The notes: a model not told the origin generated them from the sequence alone. A stretch of 56,452 nt of DNA from JBBDNT01 sp040877445 (GCA_040877445.1 JBBDNT010000301.1:1-56452); one strand, 5' to 3'; positions 8,713-18,246 are shown, counted from the stretch's first letter. A program made the numbers and translations.

Positions 8713-11700
8713 CTATTCGCGCGGGCGGTCGGTGACCTTGGATGCGTTTTCGCCGCGCTTCTCGGCCAGCCGCTGCCGGTAGCGTTCGTAAAACCGCGTC
8801 TGGCGACTTTCCGGGGCGAAGGGACGGCCCGCGATGAAGACGGCCTTCACCTGCGACGACGGCTGCAACGGCGTGCCGTCGCCGATCAACAGGTTCGCCC
8901 GCTTGCCGACCGTCAGCGATCCGAGCGAATCCCCCAGGCCGACGATCTCCGCCGCCGAGAGTGTGACCGCCCGCAGCGCCTCTTCTTCCGGCAGGCCGAA
9001 GGCGACCGCCATCCCCGCTTCGAAGGGAGCGTTGCGGCTGTTCCAGGCGCTGTCCGAGCGGATGCAGAACTTCACGCCGGCCTCGTGCAGCCGACCGGGG
9101 TTCGCGTAAGGCGCGTCGAGCGGGTCGTGCTCGGCGGGAGGAACCATCACCGGGCCGACGATCACCGGCACGTCGCGCTTCTTCAGTTCGTCGGCGAGCT
9201 TCCACGCGTCGCGGCCCCCGGTGATGACGGGCTTCAGCTTCCATTTCTCGGCGAACAGCAGCGCCTCGGCGATCTGCTGCCGGGTGTACGCCTCGATGAA
9301 CACCGGCTTCTTCGCGTGCAGGTACGGCCGCATCGCTTCGAGCCGCGGATCGACGACGCCGCCGTCGAAGTCGTCGCTCGCGGAATCGTCGCTTTCCGAG
9401 TCCGACTTGTTCGAACTTCTCTTCTCGGCGGCGGCGCGGACGCGGTCGTACTCCCGGGCCTGCTCGAAGAACTCCTCGAGCTGCTCGCGCTGCTTCTTCG
9501 CGTCCTTCCCCTCGGGCCAGCCGATGACGAGGCCGGCTTCGTATTCGAGGACCATTTCCTCGGCGGTCCAGCCGGCGAGTTGCACGGTCGAGGCCTGTCC
9601 GCCGATGAGTCCGCCGTTGGGGCGAATGAGGATGCTGGTGATGCCTCCGGCGCGGGCGGCGGGAATCAGTTCGGAATCGACATTGACCGCCACGCCGGCG
9701 CGGATATCCGGTTGCAGCAGGCCGCTTTCGGCGAAGTCGTGGGTTTCGCGCAAGCGGTCGATCTCGGTCAACCCGAGCGTCGTCCCGGCGTCGATCAGCC
9801 CCGGATAGACGTGCAAGCCTTTCGCGTCGATCACCTTCGCGTCGGTCGGGACGTCGACATCGTTGGATTTGCCGAGCGCGGCGATGTTCCCGTCCTCGAC
9901 GACGAGCGTGCCCTTCTCGATCACCGGTCCGTCGACGGGATGCAGCGTGGCGCCCACGATCGCATAGCGGCCGTTGGCGTGCGGTTCGAGATCGAGCTTC
10001 TTCTCGCGAACTTCGTCGGATGCGAATTCGAGCGGCGGGGCCTGCTTCGAGCGTTCGCGCTGCTTCTCGCTCATCACGGTCGGCGCGCCTTCGCGGTGAT
10101 AGTACACCTCGCCGCCGACGAGCGCGATTTCGCACCGCGAGAAGGTGCTCAGCGGATGGCCGTTGTAGATCGCCATGTCGGCGAGCTTTCCCGGTTCGAT
10201 CGTCCCGAGCCGGTCGTGCAGGCCGAGCTCGCGGGCGGCGTTGCGGGTGACCGCCTGGATGGCGCGATCCGGCGGCATGCCTCCGTAACGGATCGCCTTG
10301 GCCGCTTCGAGGTTGAGATGCCGGATCAGCTCGGCGTTGTCGCTCTTGATGACGACGTTGGCGCCGGCCTCGTCGAGGAGGGCGGCGTTGTAGGGCGTGG
10401 CGTCGAACGCTTCGACCTTGTAGGCCCACCAGTCGGCGAACGTGCTGCAGCTCGCTCCGTGCGCGACGATCTCGGGAGCGATCTTGTACCCTTCGAGCAC
10501 GTGCTGCAACGACCACACGCGAATGCCCAGATCGCGGGCGGTGCGCAGCAGCATCAGGATTTCATCGGCCCGATAGCAGTGGCTGTGGATGAATTTCTTG
10601 TGGTCGACGATGTCCGCGAGCGCCTCGAGCCGCAGATCGCGCCGCGGCGGAAGGACCGATGGCGACGCCGCCTTCTCACCACCGCCGTTGCCGCCGGCCG
10701 CCTTGGCTTCCGCGGCGCGCTTCTTCTCGGCGAGCTCGAAGGCGTTCCACTGGCGGCGGTAGTCGATCGCTTCGAGGAAGGCGCGGTTGAGCGTGGCTTC
10801 GACGCCGAGGCGGGTGTTCGGGAAGCGGTCGCGGCGTCCCTTCACGTTCTCGCCGAGCGCGAACTTCACCCCCTGCGGGGCGTCGTCGAGAATCTGCGCG
10901 CGCGCCGGCTCGCCGTGCTTGAAGCGGACGACCGCGTCTTGCCCGCCGATGACGTTCGCCGAGCCATGAAACACGCGGGCGGCAGTCGTCCCGCCCGCGA
11001 GCGCGCGGTACTGGGCGACGTCCGACGTGTCGATCGCGTCCTTGATGCGAACCTCCGGCACGACCGACTGCGTGTACTCGTTCACCCCCCCTTCGATCAT
11101 GATGTGGCTGTGCGTGTCGATGATGCCGGGCATCACGTAGCGGCCCGTCGCGTCGATGACGGCGATGTCTCCCTCCGGCCGCTCGACGTCTTTGCCGACC
11201 GCGGCGATCTTGCCGTCGCGAACGACGATCGACGCCTCTTGCAGCGTCTCGCCCGTGCCGGTGATGACGGTGGCGTTCTTGATGAAGACGTTCCCCTTCG
11301 TCTCGAACGGGCGGCGCAGGCGATCGGCTTCGAGTTCGGTCGGCCACTCCGCTTGCGGTTTCGCGCCGTCGGAACCCTCTTCCGCGGCGATGTCGATGGT
11401 GACCGGGTTCTCGTCTTCCCCAGCGCCGTCCTTCTCATCATCGCGCTGCGCGCTCCACGGGGCCGGCGCGCCGAAGGGAGACTTCAACTCGCCCGCCAGT
11501 TTTCCTTCCGCGAGCTTGCCGGTGAACTTCAGATCGACTTCGCGATCCCCCGCGCCGATCGACACCGTGAGTTCGATGCCCGCGTCGTCCGCCTTTCCCG
11601 CGGCGACGCGGCCGTTCCCCTGTTCGCTGACGAAGCGGCCGGTGAGGCGGGCGCCGTCCTGCGACAGTTCGAGCGTTCCCGGCACCTTGCCCGAGGCCGA

Positions 11701-13215
11701 TTCGATGACCACGTTCCACTTCCCGGCGACCTGAAGCGCGGGCTTCTCGCCCGGCTTCACCGGTTCCACCGGCTTGGCCGATTCGTTGTACTCGTACTGG
11801 CGTCCGTCGACGAACAGATGGCGGACCTTTGCCTGCTCGTGCTCCAGCGGCCCGGTGAGCACGACGACGTGCCCCGCTTTTTCCGCTTCGAGAGTCCCCA
11901 GTCGATGCTCGACGCCGAGCATCGCCGCGGGGTTGGTCGTGAGCGCGGCGAGCGCGGCGTCGGCGGAAAGCCCGTGTTCGATCGCTGTGCGAACCGCTTC
12001 GAGCAGTTTCGCCGGATCATCGAGTCCCTGCGAGCCGAATGCGAACCGCACGCCCGCCTCTTCGAGCGCGGCGGCCGTTCCCACGCGCCGCTTCCAGCGG
12101 TCCAGTTCCTCCTGCTGCACGCGGACGGGAGGCTTGATCTCGGCGACGAGCTTGTCGGAGGCCGGCTGCCGTTCGATCTTCGGCTCCTTGCCGAAGTCCG
12201 CCTGCAAAACGACATCGACGTTTTCCTTCTTCAAGCGATCGACCGCGCGGTGCGCGTCGCGGGCGCCCCACAGCGTGGCGGCGATTTCGCGTTCGGCCGC
12301 GAAATCGAGGGCGCGGTGAATGTCGTCCCGCGTGGTGACGGTGAACAGCGCGCGGCGCTCGCCGGAACGTACCTGTTCCAATGCGGCGAGCGCCTCGTCG
12401 AACACCGGCCGCTCGACGCCGGGCGTTCGCTGCTCGAACAGTTCGCGATGCAGCGCGTCGCGCTCGGCGTCGAGAAACGCTTGGCGGAGGTGAGCGGTCG
12501 TGCCCATCAGCGTCGAGGGATACTCGTTTCCGCCCGGCGCGTACAGGCGGAAGGCGGCGAGCGAGTCCGGCGCGATGACCGCCTCGCGGAGCGGAAGATC
12601 CTCCGTCGAAATCAGTGTTCCCGTGCCGGAGGCGATGCGTCCCGTCGGCACGACATGCGCCGCCGCGAAACCCGCCTTGCGGAACGCTTCGAGCTTCGCC
12701 CCTTCGCGCTTCAGTCCGTCGCGGACGGCGAACTCGGGCGTGAGCAGCCGGCGATTGTCCGGCGGAGTGGCCGCGAGAATGTAACGGCCGAAGTCGATGT
12801 TCCGTCCGGCGACCGGCGTGGGCCTCTTGTCGCCATCGACCAGCGCGCTCGTCCCCGCGTCGATGAAGGCGGCGTACACGACGTGCCCCTGCGCGTCGAC
12901 CGATTGCGCATCGGCGGGAACCTCGACTTCACCCGCTTTGCCGACCGCGACGATCACGCCGTCCCGAATGACGAGCGTTCCCTCGTCGATCGTTTCGCCA
13001 GGCCGCACGACGATCCGCGCCCCGGTGACCGCGAAGACACGGGGCGTGAATCCGACGATGCGGTCGGCGGCTCGCGGTGAATCGCCGCCGATCAGCCCCA
13101 CGATCGCCGCCGCAACGAGCACGAACGCGGCGCGGATGAAACCGGCGACCCGCGTATTCTTGGGTGCATCGAATTTCGTCCGGCGAAGACCGGTCGCGGA
13201 ATGAGTCACGCGCAT
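8713..13215 (-). CDS. Exported protein with three tandem amidohydrolase modules
   Basis: The start is taken at ATG 13215; the frame is open 48 codons further upstream, but residues 24-50 from this start make a good signal anchor. About 1,500 residues follow. Module 1 (about 60-470) opens GARIVVRPGETIDEGTLV. A small beta-barrel insert (about 495-595: GKWNVVIESASGKVPGTLEL) comes next. Module 2 (about 640-1010) contains GIIDTHSHIM, the metal-binding HxH of imidazolonepropionase-type amidohydrolases, near residue 700. Module 3 (about 1075-1490) opens GATLHPVDGPVIEKGTLV. At the HxH position module 1 reads FIDAGTSALV and module 3 reads LIDAGTTLGL, so both lack the metal-binding histidines. Only module 2 looks catalytically competent. 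The substrate is unknown. Single metal-dependent hydrolase domains are usually about 400 residues, so this is an unusual triple. Confidence 0.8.
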   Translation of the reverse strand: MRVTHSATGLRRTKFDAPKNTRVAGFIRAAFVLVAAAIVGLIGGDSPRAADRIVGFTPRVFAVTGARIVVRPGETIDEGTLVIRDGVIVAVGKAGEVEVPADAQSVDAQGHVVYAAFIDAGTSALVDGDKRPTPVAGRNIDFGRYILAATPPDNRRLLTPEFAVRDGLKREGAKLEAFRKAGFAAAHVVPTGRIASGTGTLISTEDLPLREAVIAPDSLAAFRLYAPGGNEYPSTLMGTTAHLRQAFLDAERDALHRELFEQRTPGVERPVFDEALAALEQVRSGERRALFTVTTRDDIHRALDFAAEREIAATLWGARDAHRAVDRLKKENVDVVLQADFGKEPKIERQPASDKLVAEIKPPVRVQQEELDRWKRRVGTAAALEEAGVRFAFGSQGLDDPAKLLEAVRTAIEHGLSADAALAALTTNPAAMLGVEHRLGTLEAEKAGHVVVLTGPLEHEQAKVRHLFVDGRQYEYNESAKPVEPVKPGEKPALQVAGKWNVVIESASGKVPGTLELSQDGARLTGRFVSEQGNGRVAAGKADDAGIELTVSIGAGDREVDLKFTGKLAEGKLAGELKSPFGAPAPWSAQRDDEKDGAGEDENPVTIDIAAEEGSDGAKPQAEWPTELEADRLRRPFETKGNVFIKNATVITGTGETLQEASIVVRDGKIAAVGKDVERPEGDIAVIDATGRYVMPGIIDTHSHIMIEGGVNEYTQSVVPEVRIKDAIDTSDVAQYRALAGGTTAARVFHGSANVIGGQDAVVRFKHGEPARAQILDDAPQGVKFALGENVKGRRDRFPNTRLGVEATLNRAFLEAIDYRRQWNAFELAEKKRAAEAKAAGGNGGGEKAASPSVLPPRRDLRLEALADIVDHKKFIHSHCYRADEILMLLRTARDLGIRVWSLQHVLEGYKIAPEIVAHGASCSTFADWWAYKVEAFDATPYNAALLDEAGANVVIKSDNAELIRHLNLEAAKAIRYGGMPPDRAIQAVTRNAARELGLHDRLGTIEPGKLADMAIYNGHPLSTFSRCEIALVGGEVYYHREGAPTVMSEKQRERSKQAPPLEFASDEVREKKLDLEPHANGRYAIVGATLHPVDGPVIEKGTLVVEDGNIAALGKSNDVDVPTDAKVIDAKGLHVYPGLIDAGTTLGLTEIDRLRETHDFAESGLLQPDIRAGVAVNVDSELIPAARAGGITSILIRPNGGLIGGQASTVQLAGWTAEEMVLEYEAGLVIGWPEGKDAKKQREQLEEFFEQAREYDRVRAAAEKRSSNKSDSESDDSASDDFDGGVVDPRLEAMRPYLHAKKPVFIEAYTRQQIAEALLFAEKWKLKPVITGGRDAWKLADELKKRDVPVIVGPVMVPPAEHDPLDAPYANPGRLHEAGVKFCIRSDSAWNSRNAPFEAGMAVAFGLPEEEALRAVTLSAAEIVGLGDSLGSLTVGKRANLLIGDGTPLQPSSQVKAVFIAGRPFAPESRQTRFYERYRQRLAEKRGENASKVTDRPRE

Positions 13216-13423
13216 GGAGACACCGTACCAGGGAGTGTCGCGGCAAAAGGAACATTCTCGCCGGATTCCCTGATCGGTGGAACCGCGCGAGACGCTCCAA
13301 GTTACCAGAGGGCGCGGGGATCTCGCCAGAGCGTGGGGCGGCGCGCTCCGCATTCGCATCGCGGCTAACCATAAGAGTTCGCGTCGCGGCTAACACGGGG
13401 AGTCGCGGCGGCGATGCGGCGCG

Positions 13424-13918
13424 CTACGCGGGGGGAGTGGCGTCGAGGGCGGCTTGGACGGCGAGTTCGTCGCAGCGTTCGTTTTCGGGATGGCCGCTGT
13501 GGCCGCGGACGACGGTGAACCGCACTTCGTGCTTCGCGAGCAGTTCGTCGAGTTTCTGCCAGAACTCGCGGTTGAGGACCGGCTTCCATTGGCCCTTTTC
13601 GCGTCGCCGCCAGTCGTTGCGTTTCCAGTTGGGCATCCACTCGCGGGCGCCCTTGGCGACGTAGACGCTGTCGGTGACGACTTCGACGCGCGAGGGACGC
13701 TGGAGCGCTTCCAGGCCGGAGATGACCGCCTGCAGCTCCATCTTGTTGTTGGTCGTGTGGGCCGCGCCGCCGGCGCCTTCCTTCTCGCTCCCCGAGTCGG
13801 GGTGCTTGAGGATGTAGGCCCAGCCGCCGGGGCCGGGGTTGCCCCGGCAGGCGCCGTCGGTGAAGAGTTGGACCGACGGAAGTCGCGAGCGCGAATCGGC
13901 GGGGGGCGGCTCGGGCAT
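13424..13918 (-). CDS. rnhA: Ribonuclease HI
   Basis: A 164-residue protein with the full RNase H active site: D21 in FTDGACRGNPGPGGWA, E61 in NKMELQAV, D83 in VTDSVYV, H140 in GHSGH and D150 in NERCDELA. The basic loop WKRNDWRRREKG is the substrate-binding handle of the E. coli type. It cleaves the RNA strand of RNA/DNA hybrids. Length and motif spacing are normal apart from a short Pro-rich leader. It lies 18 nt downstream of the IF-1 gene on the same strand, so the two are probably cotranscribed. Confidence 0.95.
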   Translation of the reverse strand: MPEPPPADSRSRLPSVQLFTDGACRGNPGPGGWAYILKHPDSGSEKEGAGGAAHTTNNKMELQAVISGLEALQRPSRVEVVTDSVYVAKGAREWMPNWKRNDWRRREKGQWKPVLNREFWQKLDELLAKHEVRFTVVRGHSGHPENERCDELAVQAALDATPPA

Positions 13919-13936
13919 GGCGGAGATCGCGGGAAC

Positions 13937-14155
13937 TCAGCGCTCGCGATAGACGATGCGGCCGCGCGTCAGGTCGTAGGGAGAGACCTCGACGATCACC
14001 CGGTCTCCGGGGACGATGCGGATGAAGTGCTTGCGCATCTTCCCCGCGACGTGGGCCATGATCAGGTGGCCGTTGTCCAGCTCGACGCGAAACTGCGTGT
14101 TGGCGAGGGCCTCCTTGACGACGCCCTGTGCCTCGATGGCCTCTTCTTTGGCCAT
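13937..14155 (-). CDS. infA: Translation initiation factor IF-1
   Basis: A 72-residue protein starting at ATG 14155 (MAKEEAIEAQGVVKEAL). It has the single S1/OB-fold of IF-1, with the landmarks NTQFRVELDNGHLIMAHVAGK, MRKHFIRI, PGDRVIVEVSPYDL and the C-terminal RGRIVYR. IF-1 binds the A site of the 30S subunit during initiation. The same frame stays open about 280 nt upstream, but that extension is Arg/Pro-rich and has no family counterpart, so the short form is chosen. rnhA follows on the same strand. Confidence 0.97.
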   Translation of the reverse strand: MAKEEAIEAQGVVKEALANTQFRVELDNGHLIMAHVAGKMRKHFIRIVPGDRVIVEVSPYDLTRGRIVYRER

Positions 14156-14568
14156 GAACCGTCCTCGATGCGAAAAAAAACGAACGCGCGCCGGCGACGC
14201 CCCGCGCCGGCCGGGCCAGAACTTCCGCCGCCGAGGCGCGATTGTAACAAGCCGACGCCCCGGCGACAAAGGGACGCAAAGAATCCCGGCGGCCTCTGTC
14301 GCTCGTCCGCGAGCCGGCCTTTCCCGACCCGTTCCGCTCGATCGTTCCCGGCGACGACGACGCCCGAACAGGACGGCGGACGCGACCGGCATGATCGGCA
14401 TATTCGGCATTACCGGGACAATCTTAATAATCGACACGAGCCATGCGGTCGATAAAGTCTTACCGTGCGGATCTTCCGCCGGCAGCCCCCGCGTCGCGTC
14501 CGCTCGTCGGCGCCGGAACGCCGTCCATTCGGGAGTGAAGTCCGTCGAAAGAAATATGAAGGGTCGCC
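14156..14568. other. Divergent intergenic region between infA and the porin gene
   Basis: About 410 nt without a credible gene, between the minus-strand infA and the plus-strand porin. It must hold both promoters. I see no clear consensus -35/-10 pair, operator or riboswitch. Confidence 0.5.
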
Positions 14569-16113
14569 TTGAATCTCCGTCGTCGCGTCGCAGGGTTTGC
14601 GTTTCTTGGCGTCATCGCGTTGAGCGATGCCTCCGCACTGGCTCAATCGGCTCGGACGGAGCCGGGATTGTTCGAATGGCGCGAATTTCCGATTCCAGGA
14701 ACGGCGGCGCCGTTCGCCGATTCCGGCTTCGCCACGGCGCAGGCCGCGTATCGAACCGCCGAAGGGGAGGAACCGCCTCCGCCGCCGGCGGCGGCGGGTC
14801 CGGCGATTCCCGGCGGAGCGCCGCCTTTCGACTCTCCCCGGTTCGCATCGCCCGAGACGACCGACGATCGATCCGGCGACGAGAAGACGTCGGATTCCTC
14901 CGCGGAGAAGCCGGCCCCGGAGAAGCCCGCGGAGAAAAAGTGGTACGACAAGTACCGCGTGGGCGGGTACGCGCAGTTCCGCTTCAACGAGACGACGCAC
15001 CTCGCGCCGGGATCGGCCCCGCCACAGCATGCGGGCGATTCCTCTGTGAGCGACGACGAGACGTTCATCATCCGGCGGGCGCGGCTGATCTTCTCGGGAG
15101 ACATCTCCGATCACCTGTTCGTGTATCTCCAGCCCGACTTCGCCGCGTCGGTCCCCGGCAGTCCCGACGCCAATCACTTCGTGCAGATTCGCGACTGGTA
15201 CGGCGACGTCTATCTCGACAAGGAAAAGGTCAACCGCTTCCGCGTGGGGCAGTCGAAGGTGCCCTACGGCTGGGAGAACCTGCAATCCAGCTCCCGCCGC
15301 GCTCCGTTCGACCGCAACGACGCCTTCAACAGCGCCACGCGCAACGAGCGCGATCTGGGCGTGTTCTACTATTGGACGCCCGAGTACGTGCAGGACGTGT
15401 TCGAGTACCTCTCCGACAACAACCTGAAGGATTCGGGCAATTACGGCGCGTTCGGCACCGGGATCTATGCCGGACAGGGCGGCTCGCTCCGCGAGCAGAA
15501 CGACAACGTCCATTTCGTCAGCCGCTTCACCTGGCCGTTCATGTTCGAGAATCGCCAGGTCGTGGAACTGGGCATTCAGGGCTACACCGGAGAATACACG
15601 GTCCTCGGCTCGCCGATCCGCCCGCTGGGAATCGGGTCGGAGGACATCGTCCCCTTGGGCACGCGCGACACGGGAGGCCGCGACGGGCATCTCGATCAGC
15701 GGCTGGGCTGGTCGTTCATCTGGTACCCGCAGCCGTTGGGCTTTCAGGCGGAATGGACGATCGGCCGCGGCCCGGCCCTGAACGACACGCAGACCGCCAT
15801 CGAGACACGCGCTCTGTATGGCGGCTACGCGATGTTCCTTTACAAGCTCGATAGTTCGATCGGCACGTGGTTCCCATTCATTCGTTGGCAATACTTCCAG
15901 GGAGGTTACAAGTCCTTCCGAAACGCCCCCTACAGCAAGATCAACGAATTGGAATTGGGAATCGAGTGGCAGATCCGCAAGGAAATGGAACTCACCTTGA
16001 TGTACACCTTCACCGACCGCACCAACCTGGATGCGATGGCCGGCGCCGGAAGAACCTCCTACGACCAGTTCGACGGCCAACTCGTGCGGGTCCAGTTCCA
16101 GGTGAACTATTGA
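14569..16113 (+). CDS. OprP/OprO-like outer-membrane porin
   Basis: The 514-residue reading starts at TTG 14569, preceded by AAGGG about 6 nt upstream, and begins with a signal peptide (RRVAGFAFLGVIALSDASALAQ). A Pro/Ala/Glu-rich stretch of about 90 residues precedes the barrel. The barrel begins YRVGGYAQFRFNE and continues with SDDETFIIRRARLIFSGD, FRVGQSKVPYG and many alternating amphipathic strands, ending YDQFDGQLVRVQFQVNY with a terminal aromatic. This matches the phosphate-selective porin O/P family, although which ion passes cannot be read here. It acts in the outer membrane as a passive channel. No pst or pho gene is adjacent. Confidence 0.82.
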   Translation: MNLRRRVAGFAFLGVIALSDASALAQSARTEPGLFEWREFPIPGTAAPFADSGFATAQAAYRTAEGEEPPPPPAAAGPAIPGGAPPFDSPRFASPETTDDRSGDEKTSDSSAEKPAPEKPAEKKWYDKYRVGGYAQFRFNETTHLAPGSAPPQHAGDSSVSDDETFIIRRARLIFSGDISDHLFVYLQPDFAASVPGSPDANHFVQIRDWYGDVYLDKEKVNRFRVGQSKVPYGWENLQSSSRRAPFDRNDAFNSATRNERDLGVFYYWTPEYVQDVFEYLSDNNLKDSGNYGAFGTGIYAGQGGSLREQNDNVHFVSRFTWPFMFENRQVVELGIQGYTGEYTVLGSPIRPLGIGSEDIVPLGTRDTGGRDGHLDQRLGWSFIWYPQPLGFQAEWTIGRGPALNDTQTAIETRALYGGYAMFLYKLDSSIGTWFPFIRWQYFQGGYKSFRNAPYSKINELELGIEWQIRKEMELTLMYTFTDRTNLDAMAGAGRTSYDQFDGQLVRVQFQVNY

Positions 16114-16249
16114 TCCCGACGCCCGCACAGAGAAAAAACTCCTGTTGACTCGATCGGCCGGTTCGAAGTAAATCGCCGTTTCTCACATCGGCGGCCCACT
16201 CTCCGGCCGACGCCTTCCCTCTCGCGAATCTCGAATCACGGGGTGTGAC

Positions 16250-17395
16250 GTGAACGCTTACCTCGTCTGCATGGTGGCCGTGTTGTCGGCCGATGCGCCG
16301 GCTGACGCGTGGCAGACGGCCTCTCCCTGGGACGGCACGACCGTGGTCCGGGCTCAGGGACCCGGCCCCGAAACGTACCCGTTCGACGGGGGAATGCCGC
16401 CCGGAGGAATGGGCTATCCGCCGCCGGGAGGCGCCTACGGGGCCGATCCCGGCATGTCCTTCATGCCCAATCCGTCGCAGTCCATGATGGACCCGTTCAT
16501 GTACCCGGGCGGAGGCCATCCCGGCGGCGCGGTCCCCTTCGTCGCTCCGGATCGCGGGCAGTTCGCCATGAGCACCTTCGGCTATCAGCCCTTTCACATC
16601 GGCGGACAATCGCGGGCGGACGCGTTCTACATGAGCAGCGAAGGGACGAGCGAGCCGAGCTTCGGGCGCTTTGGAATGTCCGGAGTGAACGCCGAGGCCG
16701 AGTACACCAACATCTCCGGCCTGGGGTGGATCTTCTCCACCACGGCCCAGTACGGCGTGCGGTGGTGGGACGGACCCGACGGCGGCGTCGGTCTTCCCGG
16801 CGACGTGCACCGCATCGGCCTCGATCTCGAATGGGCCACCCCCCGGGGCGACCTGGGTCCGTGGGGCCTGCAGTTCGGCTTCAATCCCTCGATGAACACC
16901 TCCTTCGAGCGGTCGATGAGCAGCGACGCCTATCAGTGGGACGTCCGCGGCCTCGCGACGTATGAAGTCTCGCCCGACCTGTTGCTCGTCGGCGGTGCCG
17001 GCCTGTGGGACCGCGTCCGCGACCGTGTGATTCCTTACGCGGGCGTCGTCTGGATGCCCAGCGATCGTTGGGAATTGCGGATCCTGTTCCCCGAATCGCA
17101 GATCAGCTACTTCCTCGGAAATCGCGGCGCGGTCGCCAATTGGATTTACCTCCGCGGCGAGTACCGGGTCGAGGCCTACGAAGTCGCCACCGGCGTCGGT
17201 CCCTTCCGCGACAAGGACCAGGTCGAAACCCAGGACTGGCGCATCCTGTTCGGCTACCAGGCCGACGGCGGGTTCTGTGCCGGGTTCATCGAGGCCGGCT
17301 GGGTGTTCGGCCGCGACGTCGAATTCAAGCACGACACGCAGCCGGGATTCGATATCGGTTCGGGCTTCATCGCCCGCACCGGTTTCCGGTTCTAG
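16250..17395 (+). CDS. Probable outer-membrane beta-barrel protein with Gly/Pro/Met-rich leader
   Basis: A 381-residue protein from GTG 16250 with a short hydrophobic leader (NAYLVCMVAVLSADA) that may be a signal peptide. Residues about 40-105 are low complexity, rich in Gly, Pro and Met (GGMPPGGMGYPPPGG). The remainder consists of alternating strands with aromatic girdles (GLGWIFSTTAQYGVRWWDG, DWRILFGYQADGG) and ends IARTGFRF, a C-terminal Phe as in outer-membrane proteins. I do not recognise a named family. It follows the porin by 136 nt on the same strand and could share its transcript or envelope role. Confidence 0.6.
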   Translation: MNAYLVCMVAVLSADAPADAWQTASPWDGTTVVRAQGPGPETYPFDGGMPPGGMGYPPPGGAYGADPGMSFMPNPSQSMMDPFMYPGGGHPGGAVPFVAPDRGQFAMSTFGYQPFHIGGQSRADAFYMSSEGTSEPSFGRFGMSGVNAEAEYTNISGLGWIFSTTAQYGVRWWDGPDGGVGLPGDVHRIGLDLEWATPRGDLGPWGLQFGFNPSMNTSFERSMSSDAYQWDVRGLATYEVSPDLLLVGGAGLWDRVRDRVIPYAGVVWMPSDRWELRILFPESQISYFLGNRGAVANWIYLRGEYRVEAYEVATGVGPFRDKDQVETQDWRILFGYQADGGFCAGFIEAGWVFGRDVEFKHDTQPGFDIGSGFIARTGFRF

Positions 17396-17449
17396 CAAGC
17401 CCGACGCTTCGGTTTCGCGACGCCACACCCTCAGCATCGAGCCGCCATC

Positions 17450-18193
17450 GTGACCGCTCCCGTAGCCGTCCTCCTCGCCGCCGGCAAGGGGACGCGGATG
17501 AAATCCGATCGACCCAAGGTGCTGCACGAGGCCGGCGGGCGATCGCTGATCGAGCACGTGCTCGCCGCCGTCCGCGCCGCGGGAGTGGGACGGATCGTGG
17601 TCGTCGTCGGCTATCGCGCCGCTGACGTTCGCGCCGCGCTCGCCGGGCAGCCGGACGTCGAGTTCGCGCTGCAAGCCGAGCAACTGGGAACCGGCCACGC
17701 CGTGATGATGTGCGCCGAAGCCTTGCAGAACCACGACGGGCCGGTCTTCGTGCTGGCGGGGGACACGCCGCTCGTGCGCCCCGAATCGCTCCGCGCCCTG
17801 CTCGACGATCAGCGACGCGCGGGGGCGGCCTGCGTCATCGGCACCGCCGAGACCGACGCGAACGAAGGACTGGGGCGGATCGTCCGCGACGCGGCGGGAA
17901 ACTTCGAGCGAATCGTCGAGCACCGCGACGCCACGCCCGAACAACGGGCAATCCGCGAGACCAACACCGGTTGCTACGTCTTCGACTGCGCCGCGCTGCT
18001 CGCGGCGCTCGCGCAGCTTCGTCCGGACAACGCGCAGGCGGAATACTATCTCACCGACTGCCCCGCGCTCTTGAAGGCGGAGGGGCGCCCGGTGCTCGCC
18101 AGCCGCCGCTTGAGCATCGAAGAAGCGCTCGGCGTCAACACGCCCGAGCAACTCGCCGAAGCGGAACGCGCCCTCGCCGAATCGACGGGTTAG
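17450..18193 (+). CDS. GlmU-type UDP-GlcNAc pyrophosphorylase, nucleotidyltransferase domain only
   Basis: A 247-residue protein from GTG 17450. It has the nucleotidyltransferase signature LLAAGKGTRMKSDRPKVLH at residues 8-26, the uridine-binding QAEQLGTGHAV, LAGDTPLV near residue 103, GLGRIVRD, and the late motif GVNTPEQLAEAE. These fit the N-terminal half of GlmU, which makes UDP-GlcNAc from GlcNAc-1-P and UTP for peptidoglycan and LPS. The C-terminal left-handed beta-helix acetyltransferase of bifunctional GlmU is absent: the frame ends with TAG at 18191-18193. That stop lies inside a GGTTAGCCGCGAC repeat arm. Many planctomycetes may use separate enzymes; a related sugar-1-phosphate nucleotidyltransferase is the alternative. 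Confidence 0.82.
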   Translation: MTAPVAVLLAAGKGTRMKSDRPKVLHEAGGRSLIEHVLAAVRAAGVGRIVVVVGYRAADVRAALAGQPDVEFALQAEQLGTGHAVMMCAEALQNHDGPVFVLAGDTPLVRPESLRALLDDQRRAGAACVIGTAETDANEGLGRIVRDAAGNFERIVEHRDATPEQRAIRETNTGCYVFDCAALLAALAQLRPDNAQAEYYLTDCPALLKAEGRPVLASRRLSIEEALGVNTPEQLAEAERALAESTG

Positions 18194-18201
18194 CCGCGAC
18201 C
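18188..18201. repeat. Family E repeat end (GGTTAGCCGCGACC)
   Basis: This matches the outer end of the 40-nt arms at 27555-27594 and 27697-27736. It overlaps the stop codon of the nucleotidyltransferase gene. Related ends occur at about 13380-13396 and 52262-52275. Confidence 0.5.
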
Positions 18202-18246
18202 CCAAGCCTCGCGTCCCCGGCCGCGAGCGCAGGGGAGCGCGATTCC

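Noticed and set aside
6586..13080. A plus-strand open frame of about 2,164 codons
   Set aside because: It is antisense to the PQQ-propeller and amidohydrolase genes and shows no family motif. High GC keeps opposite frames open by chance.
14156..14437. N-terminal extension of IF-1
   Set aside because: IF-1 is about 72 residues across bacteria and the extension is Arg/Pro-rich with no counterpart.
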